Shown piece after piece: positions 43,951 to 55,727 of a stretch of 64,000 nt of DNA. A program made the position numbers and the translations under genes. The notes under the pieces were generated by a model. The model saw only the letters and a list, made by a program, of their open reading frames with translations. It did no database searches and was not told the origin of the DNA. Origin of the DNA: Escallonia rubra (lineage: Eukaryota > Streptophyta > Magnoliopsida > Escalloniales > Escalloniaceae); the NCBI GenBank assembly GCA_033065855.1, contig JAVXUO010001992.1:1-64000 (forward strand), given 5' to 3'. Within the stretch, counting starts at the first letter, position 1, and every line of letters begins with the position of its first letter.

Positions 43951-44713
43951 TCCAAGGTACGCTCTTCTTTTTCCCCCTGTTTGGTTTGTACCTTGGGTGA
44001 TTACAAACCGGACAATTTGTTAAATCCTTGTACTCGTTCCAAAATATTGCACAATCATTGTTGCACGCATGTATCTTCTCATACCCCAAACCAAGTGTCA
44101 TAACCATTTTCTTTGTATCATAGTACGAACCCGGTAGTTTTTCATTCTGTGGCAACAATTCCTTCATAAAAGTCACCATAAGGTTAAATGCGTTTTCACT
44201 CATCCCACTCTCAGACTTCAAGTGTAATAACCTAGTTACCGCCGACAACCTACTATGCTTCTTCGAGCCAAACCATATTGGCTCATCTGCTTCTCTGAGC
44301 AGATCATAGAATTTTTTAGCCATATCATTAGGCTTAGTCGACGATCCATCATCATGATTAAATTCAGCTTGACCAACATCAATTAGCATGTCCCGATACG
44401 TATTGCCTTCATCCTCTCCCTCATTTTGCATAGTGTAGGTATCGGTCTGTTGCACCGGGGTTTCTTCTCCGTGTTGAAACCATAAGGTATAGCCATTTAT
44501 AAAGCCTTTTTGGTAAAGATCCAATCTAACATAAACAGCCTCTTTCCACTCCAATAGATTGCAGCTCGCACACGGACATCTAATCCTACCGTTGTCCACA
44601 AAATCAAGGTGGCTATAGGCAAAGTTGAGGAATTCTATCACTCCCTGTCTAAAATCCTCACTTAGTAAACCCCCGTTAATTCTTCTTGACATCCAGCTTC
44701 TATCAACTGACAT
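43904..44713 (-). pseudogene. CACTA transposase, N-terminal fragment (269 codons)
   Basis: The start MSVDRSWMSRRINGG and the Cys cluster IRCPCASCNLLEW are the transposase-associated N-terminal domain. GSKKHSRLSAVTRLLHLKSE, MSENAFNLMVTFMKELLP, LGLGYEKIHACNNDCAIFW and CPVCNHPRYK lead into the TNPD/TNP2-type transposase, ending at YFPVTPRR. The family continues for several hundred more residues including the catalytic core, all absent. The frame stops at the TAA just inside a 24-bp duplication, the presumed deletion joint. The upstream exon has a donor AAAG|GTATG near 45178. The gene would have encoded the enzyme that cuts CACTA termini. Confidence 0.9.
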
Positions 44714-45219
44714 GATTACTTGTATAGAAATAACCTACAACCAACATGATAACTCGTAATAATATCCACAACGTAGTAATGCTCACAATACCCATAGACC
44801 TAGATAAAAAATTCCAATATCTCTGCTAGTTCAATCCCTACAATGAATAACACTATATAACTCTGATACTAATTACCAAATTATAATTCGGAACTCAGAT
44901 AATCAATAACAAAATCGCACATTCAACCGACCATTCAACTATCATTCAACTAAATCGCACATTCAATCCAATTGGTCACATCCTCCGTCAACAATCTCAA
45001 TAATCACACGTTAAATCCAATTGGGTCCCATCCTCCGTCAACAATCTCAATAATCTCAATCAATAATCACAATTCGAAACTCAGATAATCAATAATCACA
45101 ATCAATAATCAATAATCTCAATAATCATCAATCTTCAATCAATTCGGAACTCAGAATTCGGAACATACCTTTGTCGCCGATTCGCCCACCGGTGGTGAAG
45201 ACTGAAGAAGACTGGGAGC

Positions 45220-45711
45220 TCAGAGCCTCAGAGCCGTTAGCGCCGGTGGTCCGGTGGAGTGGAGTGACCGGAGGAATGGAGCAGAGGTGGCCGTCCGTCC
45301 GCGTGTAGCGGCTGCCGGCGTCGGCGTCGGCAGAGGTGGCCGTCCGTAGCAGCAGATCCGCAAGCTGCTTGCCGCTCCCAGCTCGCCGTTCGCCTGAATC
45401 GCCGTTGCAGCTCGCCGTGCGCCGCTAGCAGCTCGCCGTTCGCCGCTCGCCGTGCGCCGCTCGCAGCTCGCCGTTCGCCGCTCGCAGCTCGCCGTTCGCA
45501 GCTCGCCGTTCGCTGCTCGAGCTCGCGGTCTCGTCGTGGCTTCGGGCTTACAGCTGGTTGTCCATCTATGTGGCTTCCTTGGCCGGCGGTGACGGAATGG
45601 GGAGAAAGGGAGGGGGCCGGTGAGAAGTTGGGGAGAAAGGAGGCGGCGGGAGGAGCTCAAAGAGATGGAGGGATTTTCTTCAAAGAAAAGAAAAAGCCCT
45701 AATTTTAACAT
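45220..45711 (-). repeat. GC-rich 5' region of the CACTA gene with GCTCGCCGTTCGC repeats
   Basis: A minus-strand frame (163 aa) is open, but its second half is a short-period repeat (GCTCGCCGTTCGCCGCTCGC variants, 45365-45520) giving ERRTASC-like peptides. It lies between the subterminal array and the donor site near 45178 and is best seen as the 5' exon or leader of the transposase transcript. Confidence 0.6.
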
Positions 45712-45774
45712 TTGGGGATTTTTTCAAAACTAAAAAAAAAATAAAAAATAATTAAAATTAGAATTATTAGTTTT

Positions 45775-46000
45775 AGGTGACGGAATTTTTGTGACGGAGC
45801 TAATTCCGTCACTAAAAGTCTTTTAGGTGACGGAATTTTAGTGACGGAGCCAAATTCCGCCACTAAAAATCTGTTTTCTTAACATTGGTTAGTTTAGGTG
45901 ACGGAATTTTAGTGACGGAGTAAATTCCGTCACTAAAAGCCTTTTAGGTGACGGAATTTTAGTGACGGAGCCAAATTCCGTCACTAAAACCCTGTTTTCT
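45775..46000. repeat. Right subterminal array of the CACTA element
   Basis: Four units of AGGTGACGGAATTTTAGTGACGGAG...TTCCGTCACTAAAA arranged as hairpins of about 45-60 bp. Confidence 0.9.
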
Positions 46001-46007
46001 TGTAGTG

Positions 46008-46227
46008 CGTTGTCGGCTAAACACAGCAACAGGGCACTATGGGCTCTCTCCAACATGTCTTCTTTTTCATCATCAGACATCGTATCAGGAAGCCCTTGTT
46101 TCTCCTTTAACGCTTTCAACAACCCTTGCTGAATTAAAACAGCACGCATCTTCATCCTCCATAAATTAAAATCGTTCGATCCATCAAACTTCTCCAAATC
46201 ATACTTCATCGAAGTATTTAGCGCCAT
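46008..46227 (-). pseudogene. Copia gag, N-terminal part
   Basis: ATG at 46227, reading MALNTSMKYDLEKFDGSNDF then NLWRMKMRAVLIQQGLLKAL, the typical copia gag start. The frame is cut by the CACTA insertion after the codons for LLCLADN and continues at 42651. Confidence 0.9.
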
Positions 46228-46260
46228 TGCAAGGTGCTTTCAATCTACCACTGAACCTCA

Positions 46261-46272
46261 GCTCTGATACCA
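46261..46272 (-). promoter_or_regulatory. Copia primer binding site, tRNA-iMet type
   Basis: The minus strand reads TGGTATCAGAGC two bases inside the 5' LTR, the common plant initiator-Met primer site. Confidence 0.9.
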
Positions 46273-46274
46273 CT

Positions 46275-46693
46275 TGTAGAGGATTTCGCACCAAGCAATA
46301 AAGAAGATAATCGAAAAACAATAACTAGAAAATAGAGACACAAGATTTACGTGATTCGGCGAAAGCCTACTCCACGGTGGTAGCTGCGATTTCACTATGT
46401 TTTTCACTGGAGATTACAGACCTTTGTCTCTCTCAACAAACCCTCTCAAAGAATGGCTCCTCTCTTTTCAAGAAAGACTTTTCCTACTCAAAGAAGGACT
46501 CTTCTCTCTTGTCTCTTGTACTTAAAAGACAATACAAGACAGCATATATATACTTAGAGATAAGTAGTGATTTTCTCTAAATAACCAATATGGGACAAGA
46601 CTTATATACTTAAGTCCAAGCCACAATCTTTTTTGAATAACCAATGTGGGACACCCACACATTCTGAATTTTTATCCAAGACACAATATCACA
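46275..46693 (-). repeat. Copia 5' LTR
   Basis: Pairs with 38400-38827. Plus-strand TGTAGAGGATTTCGCACC to ACACAATATCACA. Both LTRs share TTCGGCGAAAGCCTACTCCA. Confidence 0.9.
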
Positions 46694-46832
46694 GCATTGG
46701 CCAAGTTTTTTTATTTTTTCTAGAACCTATTTATACTGAACTCATCCGAGACACTACGCATAGCACCATAATTAAAGCTACTAAATTAAAGTTCTTTATC
46801 TAGTGCATGTATGACAACCGATCCTGCCTAGC

Positions 46833-47788
46833 CACTACAAGAAAATCTACTTTTAGTTACGGAAATTTCCGTCGCTAAAAGTGAATATTCCGTCGGAAAA
46901 ACTTTTAGAGACGGACTGTCCGTCGCTAAAAGTCCGTGGGTGAAAACCCCGTTACTAAAAGATTAGCGACGGAATTTCGTAATCCGTCGGCAAAATTTAA
47001 TATTAACAACAGAATTAATTATTTTTAGTGACGGAATTTTCCATGTATTTTTTTTACTGTCGACGGAATTATTTTTAGTGACGGAATTAATCAATCTGCA
47101 CATCAACAACACACAAGTCGACAAGCATGAAGATCCATTGACTGAAACTCTTCAGTCTACCCAACACCCACAAAGTGACGGTCGGCGACAGTGGGGACCG
47201 ATCGATGGCGTTGGGGCCACAGTGATGAACGATCGGTGGCGTCGGGGCCACGGTGGTGACAGATCGGTGGCGTCGGGCCACGATGGTGACAGATCGGTGG
47301 CGTCGGGCCACGGTGGTGATAGATCGGTGGCGACGGGCGACGATGGTGACATGGCGACGGGCCACGGTGGTGACATGACGACGATGTGAGAGAGACCGAC
47401 TGGTGGCGGCGGAGATGCGGTAGATCGAGAGTGACTAGCCACCGCGGAGATGTGGGTTGAGTAGGGTGGTCGTGAGTCATGACTTACTGACTTTGGTAGA
47501 TCTGCGAGAAAGAGAGAGATTTGAGAGAAAGAACCTATGGCTGTGAGAAGGGATCTGTGACTGTTAGGGAGAGTTGAGAGGCTGGGGCGGCTAAAGCAGG
47601 TGAAAAGAGGAGTTGAATAAGATGTAACCCTAAAATTCATATATATATATAGACATAAACCTGGGTAAAAGGTCGTCTTTAGCGACGGACTTTTAGAGAC
47701 TGAACATCCGTCGCTAAAAGGCACTTTTAGCGACGGATTTAGTTATGTCTCTAAAAATTCGTCGCTAAAAGGTTATTTTCTTGTAGTG
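46833..47788. mobile_element. 956-bp CACTA-type mini-element
   Basis: Begins CACTACAAGAAAATC and ends in TTATTTTCTTGTAGTG. Subterminal TTTTAGCGACGGA / TCCGTCGCTAAAAG motifs occupy 46855-47090 and 47670-47775. It has no transposase. The flanks are TGCCTAGC on the left and TGCCTAGA on the right, a longer similarity than the 3 bp expected. The interior holds a ~30-bp GC-rich minisatellite. Confidence 0.85.
47195..47390 (+). repeat. ~30-bp minisatellite in the CACTA mini-element
   Basis: Units GATCGGTGGCGTCGGGCCAC plus GGTGGTGACA repeat about six times. All frames are open across it for that reason and no gene is implied. Confidence 0.85.
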
Positions 47789-50700
47789 TGCCTAGAAGAA
47801 TGTATAACTAGTTTATCGCTAAAAAAATAGGCAGGCACGTTCCATATATAACGGTCCAACGTGGTTTTCACTTTTGTAGCTCGATAAAATCTCATAAGCT
47901 GGTCAAGAAAATATATAGAGGCAAAGTGAGCATATATCTCGTAAATTGAGTTTAGTTCAACGATCTTAGCGCAGTTTGCTGATAAATCTAAAACCATCCG
48001 AAAAGATTATAGTCTTTCCATCCACTTCTCGTCTTCCTAAATAAGTATTGTGCATTAAGTCCATAGCAGATCAGACAACTCAGAGTAAATTCCAACAAAG
48101 GGGTACTTACAGTCACTGTGAAGTCAATTTAGCAGCAACTCTTAACGTACCGAAGCTCATTCAAAAATTCCCGACAAGATTATGGATTGGAACCCTAAAT
48201 AAAAAGTTGAAAAGGCCATAAAAGTGGAAAACAAAATGCACACATATGCAAGCAAGGCACGTACCAGAAAAACCCCAGTAATATACCAAGATTCTGCTGG
48301 GCTGGCTACCAATATAGAAAGAAGTAGGGGGGCCGGGGTGGTGGGTGGTTCATCCCCATGATTGAAAAGGCAAACCACAGCCACCGCTGGTCTCACCATC
48401 GTGTGTCAATCACGTGTCCGTCTACCGTTTGGTCACGTGGCTGAACCTTATTCGCACCATGAATGGCTATAATTCCTGTACGTAGCTAATAGTGTGCAAA
48501 GAGAAAATGCGGGGAATTTTCCCTTCACATATTCTGGCATTTTCTCTCGCTTTCCATCTTTCTCTGCCACCAAGGATCATCCAATCAGTGTAATAATGGT
48601 GAGAGGAGATCTTCTGTTATGTGGTGGGAATAATAAAGGTGGTGTTAAAGCCTACTTAAAAGCTTCATAAAGCAGGCCCCTTGTTGGAGACGAATATCTT
48701 CCCTTTTCTTTGTTTTCCCACCTTTTCTTTAGACCAACTTTCCCTTCCGATTTTCGAGTAAAATAATCTCTTAAAGATGGTTTTTTCCTTAATGCGCAAG
48801 TGTTCCCATTGTTGCATCGTGACATCCTTCTTGTACAGGTAGACTTGAATTTATGCAGTAGTCACAAATTGGATTCTTTCCCAAGTGGTCAATATAGAAA
48901 GAACATACGTCGATTTTAAGACTTCGGTCTGTTCAGGCTTTTCGCATTCCGTTAATATTTTTTGTCATAAGCTAACTAAGTATGATTCATTCCATGTGAA
49001 GTGTGTAGCATGAATGGAAGAGGCACCTATATTAGAATGTCGACACTCCTTTAAGATGTATCATGTTTATAATTAAAAAAAAACTTGCCCATTTGATCAA
49101 AAAAAAAAAATATGTATACAATGTTCTCGTATTTGTAAAATAAAATAGCACCCACTAAATGAGTATATGTGTCAAAGTAACTTCTCATTATGCCATGTCC
49201 TGTAAGGAGAAGATGTCTTTTGCTGCTAATTCATCTTTTTAGCTGCCATTAGGGTGTAACAACTACATATTATCAAAAGGTACGCCATTTCTCTTAATCC
49301 TTAAATATTTTTTAAAGAAGAATAAGTTATTTTGGGAAAACCCTAGGTTTTAATGAATATTCTCTATGAGAAAGCACCAAAACAGAGACTGTCCCAAGTA
49401 CACGTTTCGGTATGCACATGAAGAAGTTACATATGTCAAACTCGTGACCCTAAAATGTATTTCTACATTTTATATTACAATCGCACAAGTTTGTTGCTAT
49501 ACTTTTTTGCATTTTTTCCTCTCGAAAAGGGGTGATCTATATTACTCTGCATTCTTTGACGTAGTTACCAATCAACAGTCATTACAATATTCTTTAGGAT
49601 ATTCTTATGCACCCCTTTTAACGCGGAAAATCAAAATCCTGTCGCGAATGCAACTTTACAAAATAGTGCAAGTGGGAATAATCCCAGGCACTAATGTTTC
49701 CCTTCAAAATCCTGATCAACTGGCAAGCTAAGCTACAAGGTGTAGAACTACCACTGGTTTCATGCATAAATGTGCACAGAACAATGGTCCATGACATCCT
49801 TCTTTTTTACGTTTATGTTAGACGGATGTTCCAGACAATTGTAATATCATCATCGCTTGATATGTTGGGTCCAGTTTAAAAGTGATCGAAGAGATTAAAC
49901 ATTAGAGCAATCCAGAAGGCATAGTACATAATTAAGGTGTCCTACGGTGCAATTTACCTAAAGTTGGTGGACCATTTGTACCTTAGGTGTCCTCCGGCGC
50001 CATATTCCTAAAGCCGGTGGGCCATTTGTGGCTAGAGTCCATAGGTGGAGCCTGATTTTCAACGAGCTGCGTTGTTAGCAAAACCTATTGTTTCCACTAA
50101 GAAAGTAACTTTAGAGGGTACTTTTAAATTCTTTTGTGGTAGCCTCCTATTCAAAGACCAAAAACAAGTGAAGGTGAGAAAGGCAGTAGGGTGGAAATTA
50201 GACTTTTTCATTGTAAAATAAACTATTGTTGAATTTAGATAGCATATAAGTCATATATTGCGGAGATAACTATATTCATGAAACACTCCAAATAGCAATA
50301 TTCTGAACTTGTTTAATTTCCTGTCCATATTCCTTCGTTTAATTCTGCATTGGTGCGTTACTGAGTAATACAATGCTTCTTAAACACGTGCATGGTTAGA
50401 AAATATACTACAGTCTCATATAGATGATCATCACCATATAAAACAGAAATATTTTATAACAACCTGGAATTATTTTTACCCCTATTGTTACCTCACCATA
50501 TGATCGAGCAGTCTTAAATAGTTAAAGAGCACGTAGCAATTGCTTCCGACATGGGACATGGGACATGGGACATTTACATTTTTTTTTTCTTCTCTCTCTC
50601 TCTGCTCTATTTTTTTTTTTTTTTTTTTTTTGGGGGGGGTGGGGGGGGGGTTAGAAAGACATGGCACCTTTACTCCGTAACAGCAATCTGCTACTATATA

Positions 50701-50930
50701 CATCAAGTGACTCGGAATAAGATTCAGCATGATGATACCATAAGATATGGTTGTATTTCCATGGGACCCAGTAAGCTTGATGATTGAGATATTTTGTTTC
50801 TAAGCCGAAGTGTCAAAAAAAAGTAAAATAGTTGGTCTTTGGTCAAAAACTTGCACTATGTTCAGGAAAGGCCTTTTCCCTATCGGATGATTGCGCGTAA
50901 AACCTAGCATTATTGTGCCTTATAAATTTA
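47789..50930. other. AT-rich DNA without a recognised gene
   Basis: A frame at 49366-49731 (121 aa) is open but has no known motif. A GGGACAT triplet repeat (50554-50574), T20+ and G-run (50609-50650) occur. No termini or inverted repeats were recognised. Confidence 0.5.
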
Positions 50931-51369
50931 GGTAACGCTTGAAATTACTTTCAGTTTTAATTTTATGTTTCTAAAAAAATAAATACTAGCTTTTTTTTTT
51001 TTTACAAAAACAAATGTGTATTTGATTATCCAATTTTTATTTTGAGTTATTTATTTTGGGTTACCCATTTTTTGTTTTTAGTTTTTTTTGTTGTGGTTTG
51101 AGGTGGTGGTGGCCGGCGGCAGTGGCTGCCGGCCGGCTGGCGGTGGTCACCAACAGTGGCCGCCTGCGGCGGTAGGCGGTGGCTGTGGTGGTGGGAGGTG
51201 GTGATCTCAGAATAAAAACCAAAACTCCTAAATAAGAGTTTTCAAAAACAGTCATGTTTTAAAAATTGATTTTCAAAATTGAAGGAAAAAAACCAAAAAC
51301 TGTGTGCCAAAACGTTTATTTTTTCCAGTTTACAAAACTAGAGAAAAAACTGAAAAAATAAACGTTACC
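50931..51369. mobile_element. Probable small inverted-repeat element (GGTAACG ends)
   Basis: Left GGTAACGCTTGAAATTACTT then TCAGTTTT agrees with the reverse complement of the right end (GGTAACGTTTATTTTTTCAG then TTTT). The centre (51095-51200) is a GC-rich GGTGGTGGCCGGCGG stretch. The target duplication is not clear. Confidence 0.5.
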
Positions 51370-52577
51370 AAACAGAGCTCTTAATTTATTCTATCTTTAT
51401 TTTTTTTCAATTAGATAAGTGTTGTTAAACCATTATATGCATTATTGAGCTCAATTTTTAATAGCTTAACCGTTTAGACCATGTGATAATTTGATATTAT
51501 ATCAAAACTTTGATTTGCCAAAATGTTGAATTCGATTGTTCTTACATGTATAATTTAGTCAACTTTCTTTTAGTGCATATTAGAGTGAGTGGTAACTCAA
51601 TAGATACTAGTTACTATAACTTGTTGAGCCTATGAGTTTCCTACACAAATAAGAGAATTACTAACTCTTTAAAGTGCATTGGTGAAGTCTTATGTCCACT
51701 TCAAAAACTTACTTAAATAAAGGATAATAACTTACCAAGCTAACCTCTCATCATATTTACGGAGTTAGGGTCTATTTGAAAATGCAGTTCAACGCTTAAA
51801 ATTAAAAACTATTATGTTAGTTAGGTCTGGTAATGTACACTCTCAATCACTTAAAATAATAAGTGATCGGTTAATTAAAGACCAAAATTTAAGCCATCAC
51901 GACTGACTTGTGGTGACTTATAGTTGAATATGATCAACAGTAGGCATTAAATCATTTTAATCTGCCTCGCTCAAAGTTTATCTACTGTATAACTCCCTCT
52001 GCTCCTCAAGCCAGCAATCCCTTCTCACGATATACTCTACGAAGTGGAGGCATCTCCCATATAGTAGCACATTTTTTTGTGCATAATTTCTTTCTTCTAT
52101 GATGTGAGTGTCGCTTATGTGAATGAAATTAGAACTCCTTCCCAATTTGTTCTCTCTTTGATGGCTTTGAGGTAGGACTGTAAACTTGTGATTATAATTT
52201 ATTTAACTTGTGTGCACGTACTTTTGTCTTGGGTAAAGTGTTATGTTTATTGCTAATTAAATAATACATTACATGCGAATAACATGATGAGACGACAAAC
52301 TGAAATCTGGTTCGAGATTTTGAGGATTAATAGAAATTCTGATGCATAAAAAATAATGGAGTATCATAGTAAGAGGGACGAATGGACTATCCATATATAT
52401 GTGTGTGTAAAAGCAAATAAGTGGGGATTACACCGAACTATTTTATCTTATTATCTTGAGTTCTTAAGATGGCATAGACCTTTTCCTTTTATAAACAAAA
52501 CCAAAGTAAACGATAGTATTGTAGGATGAGGGTGACGCCTAACCAAAAAGGTCCTGCTAATATTTACCAGAAGACTT

Positions 52578-52608
<31 letters not shown>

Positions 52609-52820
52609 GGGGGGCGGAATCACCGAGTTCAAACAGAAACACTCTCTTATAAAATACGTAATGAATTACATATAAAGATCCAGTATTAAAAAATCTAGAT
52701 GATTAACACCTCCATAATTTTTCATTTTCGTCGACGGGAATTGACAGATGGTACCTTACATATGTATGTTAAAAGTAATATTAAATTGTTCAAAATGAAT
52801 AAACTTATTGCTTATAACTA
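51370..52820. other. AT-rich DNA, simple repeats only
   Basis: (TG)n followed by a G-run at about 52577-52613. No gene or element recognised. Confidence 0.5.
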
Positions 52821-53109
52821 CTCCCTCGGTTCCAAAAACTTACTCCATTTTGACTTGCCACGTATACCAGGGATATAAGTCATATATTTTTTATTCTATC
52901 GGGAGGGGGGGGACAAAGGAAGGAAGTATGTCAGCATAGAGAAAATGGATTGGTCAAGTATTAAATATGGAGAAATAAATAAATATAATAAAAAAATAAA
53001 AAGGGTAAACATGAAAAAATACATACATAATATTTCTTAATTTGAAAGTAAGCAATTTGTTTGGGAAGTCCAAAAAAAAAATATGATCTATTTTTTAGGA
53101 CAGACGGAG
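52821..53109. mobile_element. Stowaway (Tc1/mariner-type) MITE
   Basis: CTCCCTCGGTTCCAAAAACT at the left and, in reverse complement of the right, CTCCGTCTGTCCTAAAAAAT, flanked by TA on both sides (52819-52820 and 53110-53111). The CTCCCTCCGTTCC-type end and the TA duplication are diagnostic of Stowaway. AT-rich, 289 bp, no coding capacity. Confidence 0.9.
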
Positions 53110-53111
53110 TA

Positions 53112-55727
53112 CTATTTATGTGATTCTGCATATATTCATTATTGTAGACTTATGGCACCTTTTGCAATATGCATTATTGGTTTGCAAACTTTGCACGTGA
53201 CCGTCGCAGTAAAATAAGGAGGAACCAATTAATCATGCGCATCCTAGATTGAAAAATATCATCGAGCAATTCCATCCTTTGGAGTCCTTAAGGCTCGTTT
53301 TGCGATATTGAAGAAAATTCCACCATATCCTCTTTTGATACAAAAGGAATGTTGTCATTGCTTGGGCAACGTTATGCAATTTTCCTTCCAAAAAAAGTAT
53401 CACATACTCACTATTTGAGCAATTTTACAATGAGGATATTCTTTAGAATATCGAGCATTATAACAAAAATGCAGTACGTATAGGAGTAAAAGCACAACGA
53501 GCTGATCAAATTCTTATGGTTAACATACGAGAGCAGATCTAGATTGCAACTCAAGTATTTAATTTGAGGTTGTAGTCCATGGATGTAATAGTATGACTGT
53601 CAAATATCGAAATAATTTTGCTAATTTTCCTTTCGCGTGATTGATTCGAATATACCTTTACACTTTGAAGCTATGGTCGTGATTGCTATAAGAAAAGAAC
53701 AATGTGCTTGTGTGTAGGCGCACGAGTGCAGAGTAGTCATTCGAGGGATTTTAGTGTTCATCATCTATGTGGTACTAAATTATTAGTGTCAAATTCTCAG
53801 GGTTAAGTTGTTCTCCTTATCAGACTAATTGAACACTTAATTTAACACTAATTGAGCACTTTAAGTCTTCGACACTTAAGTTTTGGTTTAGTTGAAGCGG
53901 GATTATCTTAACACTCTTCCTCAAGTAAAATTAATGCTAGGTTAGGTAAAGACCAAGAACAACAAGACTCCTGATCCAAATTACACGAAAAATTGAATTT
54001 ACAACATGCAGGACGATGACAGTTCTAAACCATTCCTAATCAAATTGGAAGCAGTTCTAAACCATTCTAATTATAGACTGTACCATGGTATTAATCACTG
54101 ATATCTAATTTGCCGAATAAAACAGGTACTTGCTTGCCTTGGGAGAGGCCTTCAATATATACCCTTGAAACTTTAATTTCAAAAAAAATATATGCATTCT
54201 GAGTCAAGACTTTGCATCTTATTCGGCAAGGGCTTTTCCGTTGTAAACACGAAAAAGAAAGCATTCTCCTGCAAATCCGCAGTGAATATAGCTTACATGG
54301 TTAATGATATAAAACCAAGTTCAACGGCTTTCTATTTTGGTCAAGTCCAGTCCCAGACATATAATAAGCCACCGAAAGTGACTGCAGTTCACGGCCTTGA
54401 TGGACTGTAATCTACTCGGCCATAAAATAATGCAGCACCACAACAGTTATTCTGCATAATGAAACCATTCCATCCCGAGGAGTCGTTGTATTCGGAAAGC
54501 AGGATTAAATAAAAGGCATATAGGTAAGTTCAGCCTACATATTATAAGGGTGTGGACATGACCTAACCTAAGCTACCATATGGTAAGGTGGTCCTCTTTC
54601 CAAAAGGAGATATATATATATATATATATATATGGTCGAGTGTCGTGACGCTAAATTCGAATACTGAGATTCCAACTATAAAGGGTGCTATATAGTTAAT
54701 ATACTATATTGATGTGGATGCTGCTGTGGAGGAAAAACCAAAAACACGCAAAAGGATTAGCTAGAAACGTTCCAAATATGTCTTAGTCCCAGAGTACGTG
54801 ACCATGCGTTGGGCAAATCATTTGTGAGCTTGTGGTTGAAGTTTCTTTCTCTAGCTGTTAAGCGCCCAAACATACATCAGATCTTTTTTCTTTTTTTTTA
54901 GAATATTTTTTTCGTCGTCTGCCCTCATGAGACGGACATCTGCAGATAGGCGAATGGTAAATCACAATATGTACCATAATAAAACGGACCACAAAATTTA
55001 CTTAAAAAACAGAGGGAATTTGGGCTGACCACGTCGACAAAGTGAATGGTCAAATTGCCAACGCTGCTTTATCATCTCTCAAATATATGTGTATATATAT
55101 ATATATATATCGAGATCATCTGCTATCAACTGAAATTTTTGCGAAACTAACACTCTACTTAGTCGCAAAATGAAGAGGTGAAGCAAAGAAATGGATCACC
55201 ATTTCATTAGTACATCTGCATCTATTGGGCTATATTAACTAGATTAAAATAAAATCACAAAAGTGTGTGTTTGGATGTATAGATTGTTTGGGAATATATG
55301 CACAGACAGAGTTAACCTTGCTGTACAAAATAGGCTTTTTTCGTGCTTGATATCTGTTGTCCCTCTGTCACTCTCTCAGTGCAAGTGGGAATCATAGAGA
55401 GACCAAGTAGAGTAGAAGAGTTGTGCCATAAATGGCTGGTAGTGGACATGCAGAACCATATGCTCGCTTTCCATGGCCTCTGGTCTCGTCTTTTACTACA
55501 TTTCTTTAATGGGATGAGCATTAGCTGTGGATCATAGTTACTCAGTTTCCTCCCCAACATTATGTGGCTCATGCCCATTTGCTATTATATGACTATTGAA
55601 AGCCACCACTTGACAGTATGAAACAAGTGTTTCTGATTTAACATAAAGTATTACCTTTTTCTGAAAAATGAATGTGTCTGTATGGTGTATTTATTTATGT
55701 TTGGGTGTCTTTGTGTGTGTATATATA
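53112..55727. other. AT-rich DNA without a recognised gene
   Basis: Short frames (60-88 aa) have no known motif. (AT)n at 54609-54632 and 55095-55110. Confidence 0.5.

Larger units (their letters stand above)
42655..46007 (-). mobile_element. CACTA (En/Spm) transposon, internally deleted, in copia gag
   Basis: Starts CACTACAAGAAAACAGG at 42655 and ends in its reverse complement CCCTGTTTTCTTGTAGTG at 46007. CGT lies on both sides (42652-42654 and 46008-46010), a perfect 3-bp target duplication. Subterminal arrays with TTAGTGACGGAA / TTCCGTCACTAAAA fill 42670-43170 and 45775-46000. Inside, on the minus strand, are a repetitive 5' exon, the N-terminal part of the transposase and two small terminal exons of another gene. 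The catalytic part of the transposase is missing, so it is non-autonomous. Confidence 0.95.
38400..46693 (-). mobile_element. Ty1/copia LTR retrotransposon, disabled, with nested CACTA element
   Basis: LTRs of 428 bp (38400-38827) and 419 bp (46275-46693) bracket a minus-strand copia polyprotein in the order gag, protease, integrase, RT, RNase H. The primer site is tRNA-iMet type and a polypurine tract is present. Flanks GGATT (38395-38399) and GCATT (46694-46698) look like a 5-bp target duplication with one change. Without the 3353-bp CACTA insert the element is about 4.9 kb, a normal copia length. Motifs resemble the Tork/Tnt1-like side of copia, though the lineage is not certain. Confidence 0.93.

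Noticed and set aside
47078-47724. Frames of 92-190 aa over the minisatellite
   Set aside because: Repeat-driven; peptides are low-complexity and all frames are open.
49366-49731. 121-aa plus-strand open frame
   Set aside because: No known motif; a frame of this length is expected by chance in 64 kb.
54192-54410. 72-aa plus-strand frame
   Set aside because: No motif and no supporting context.
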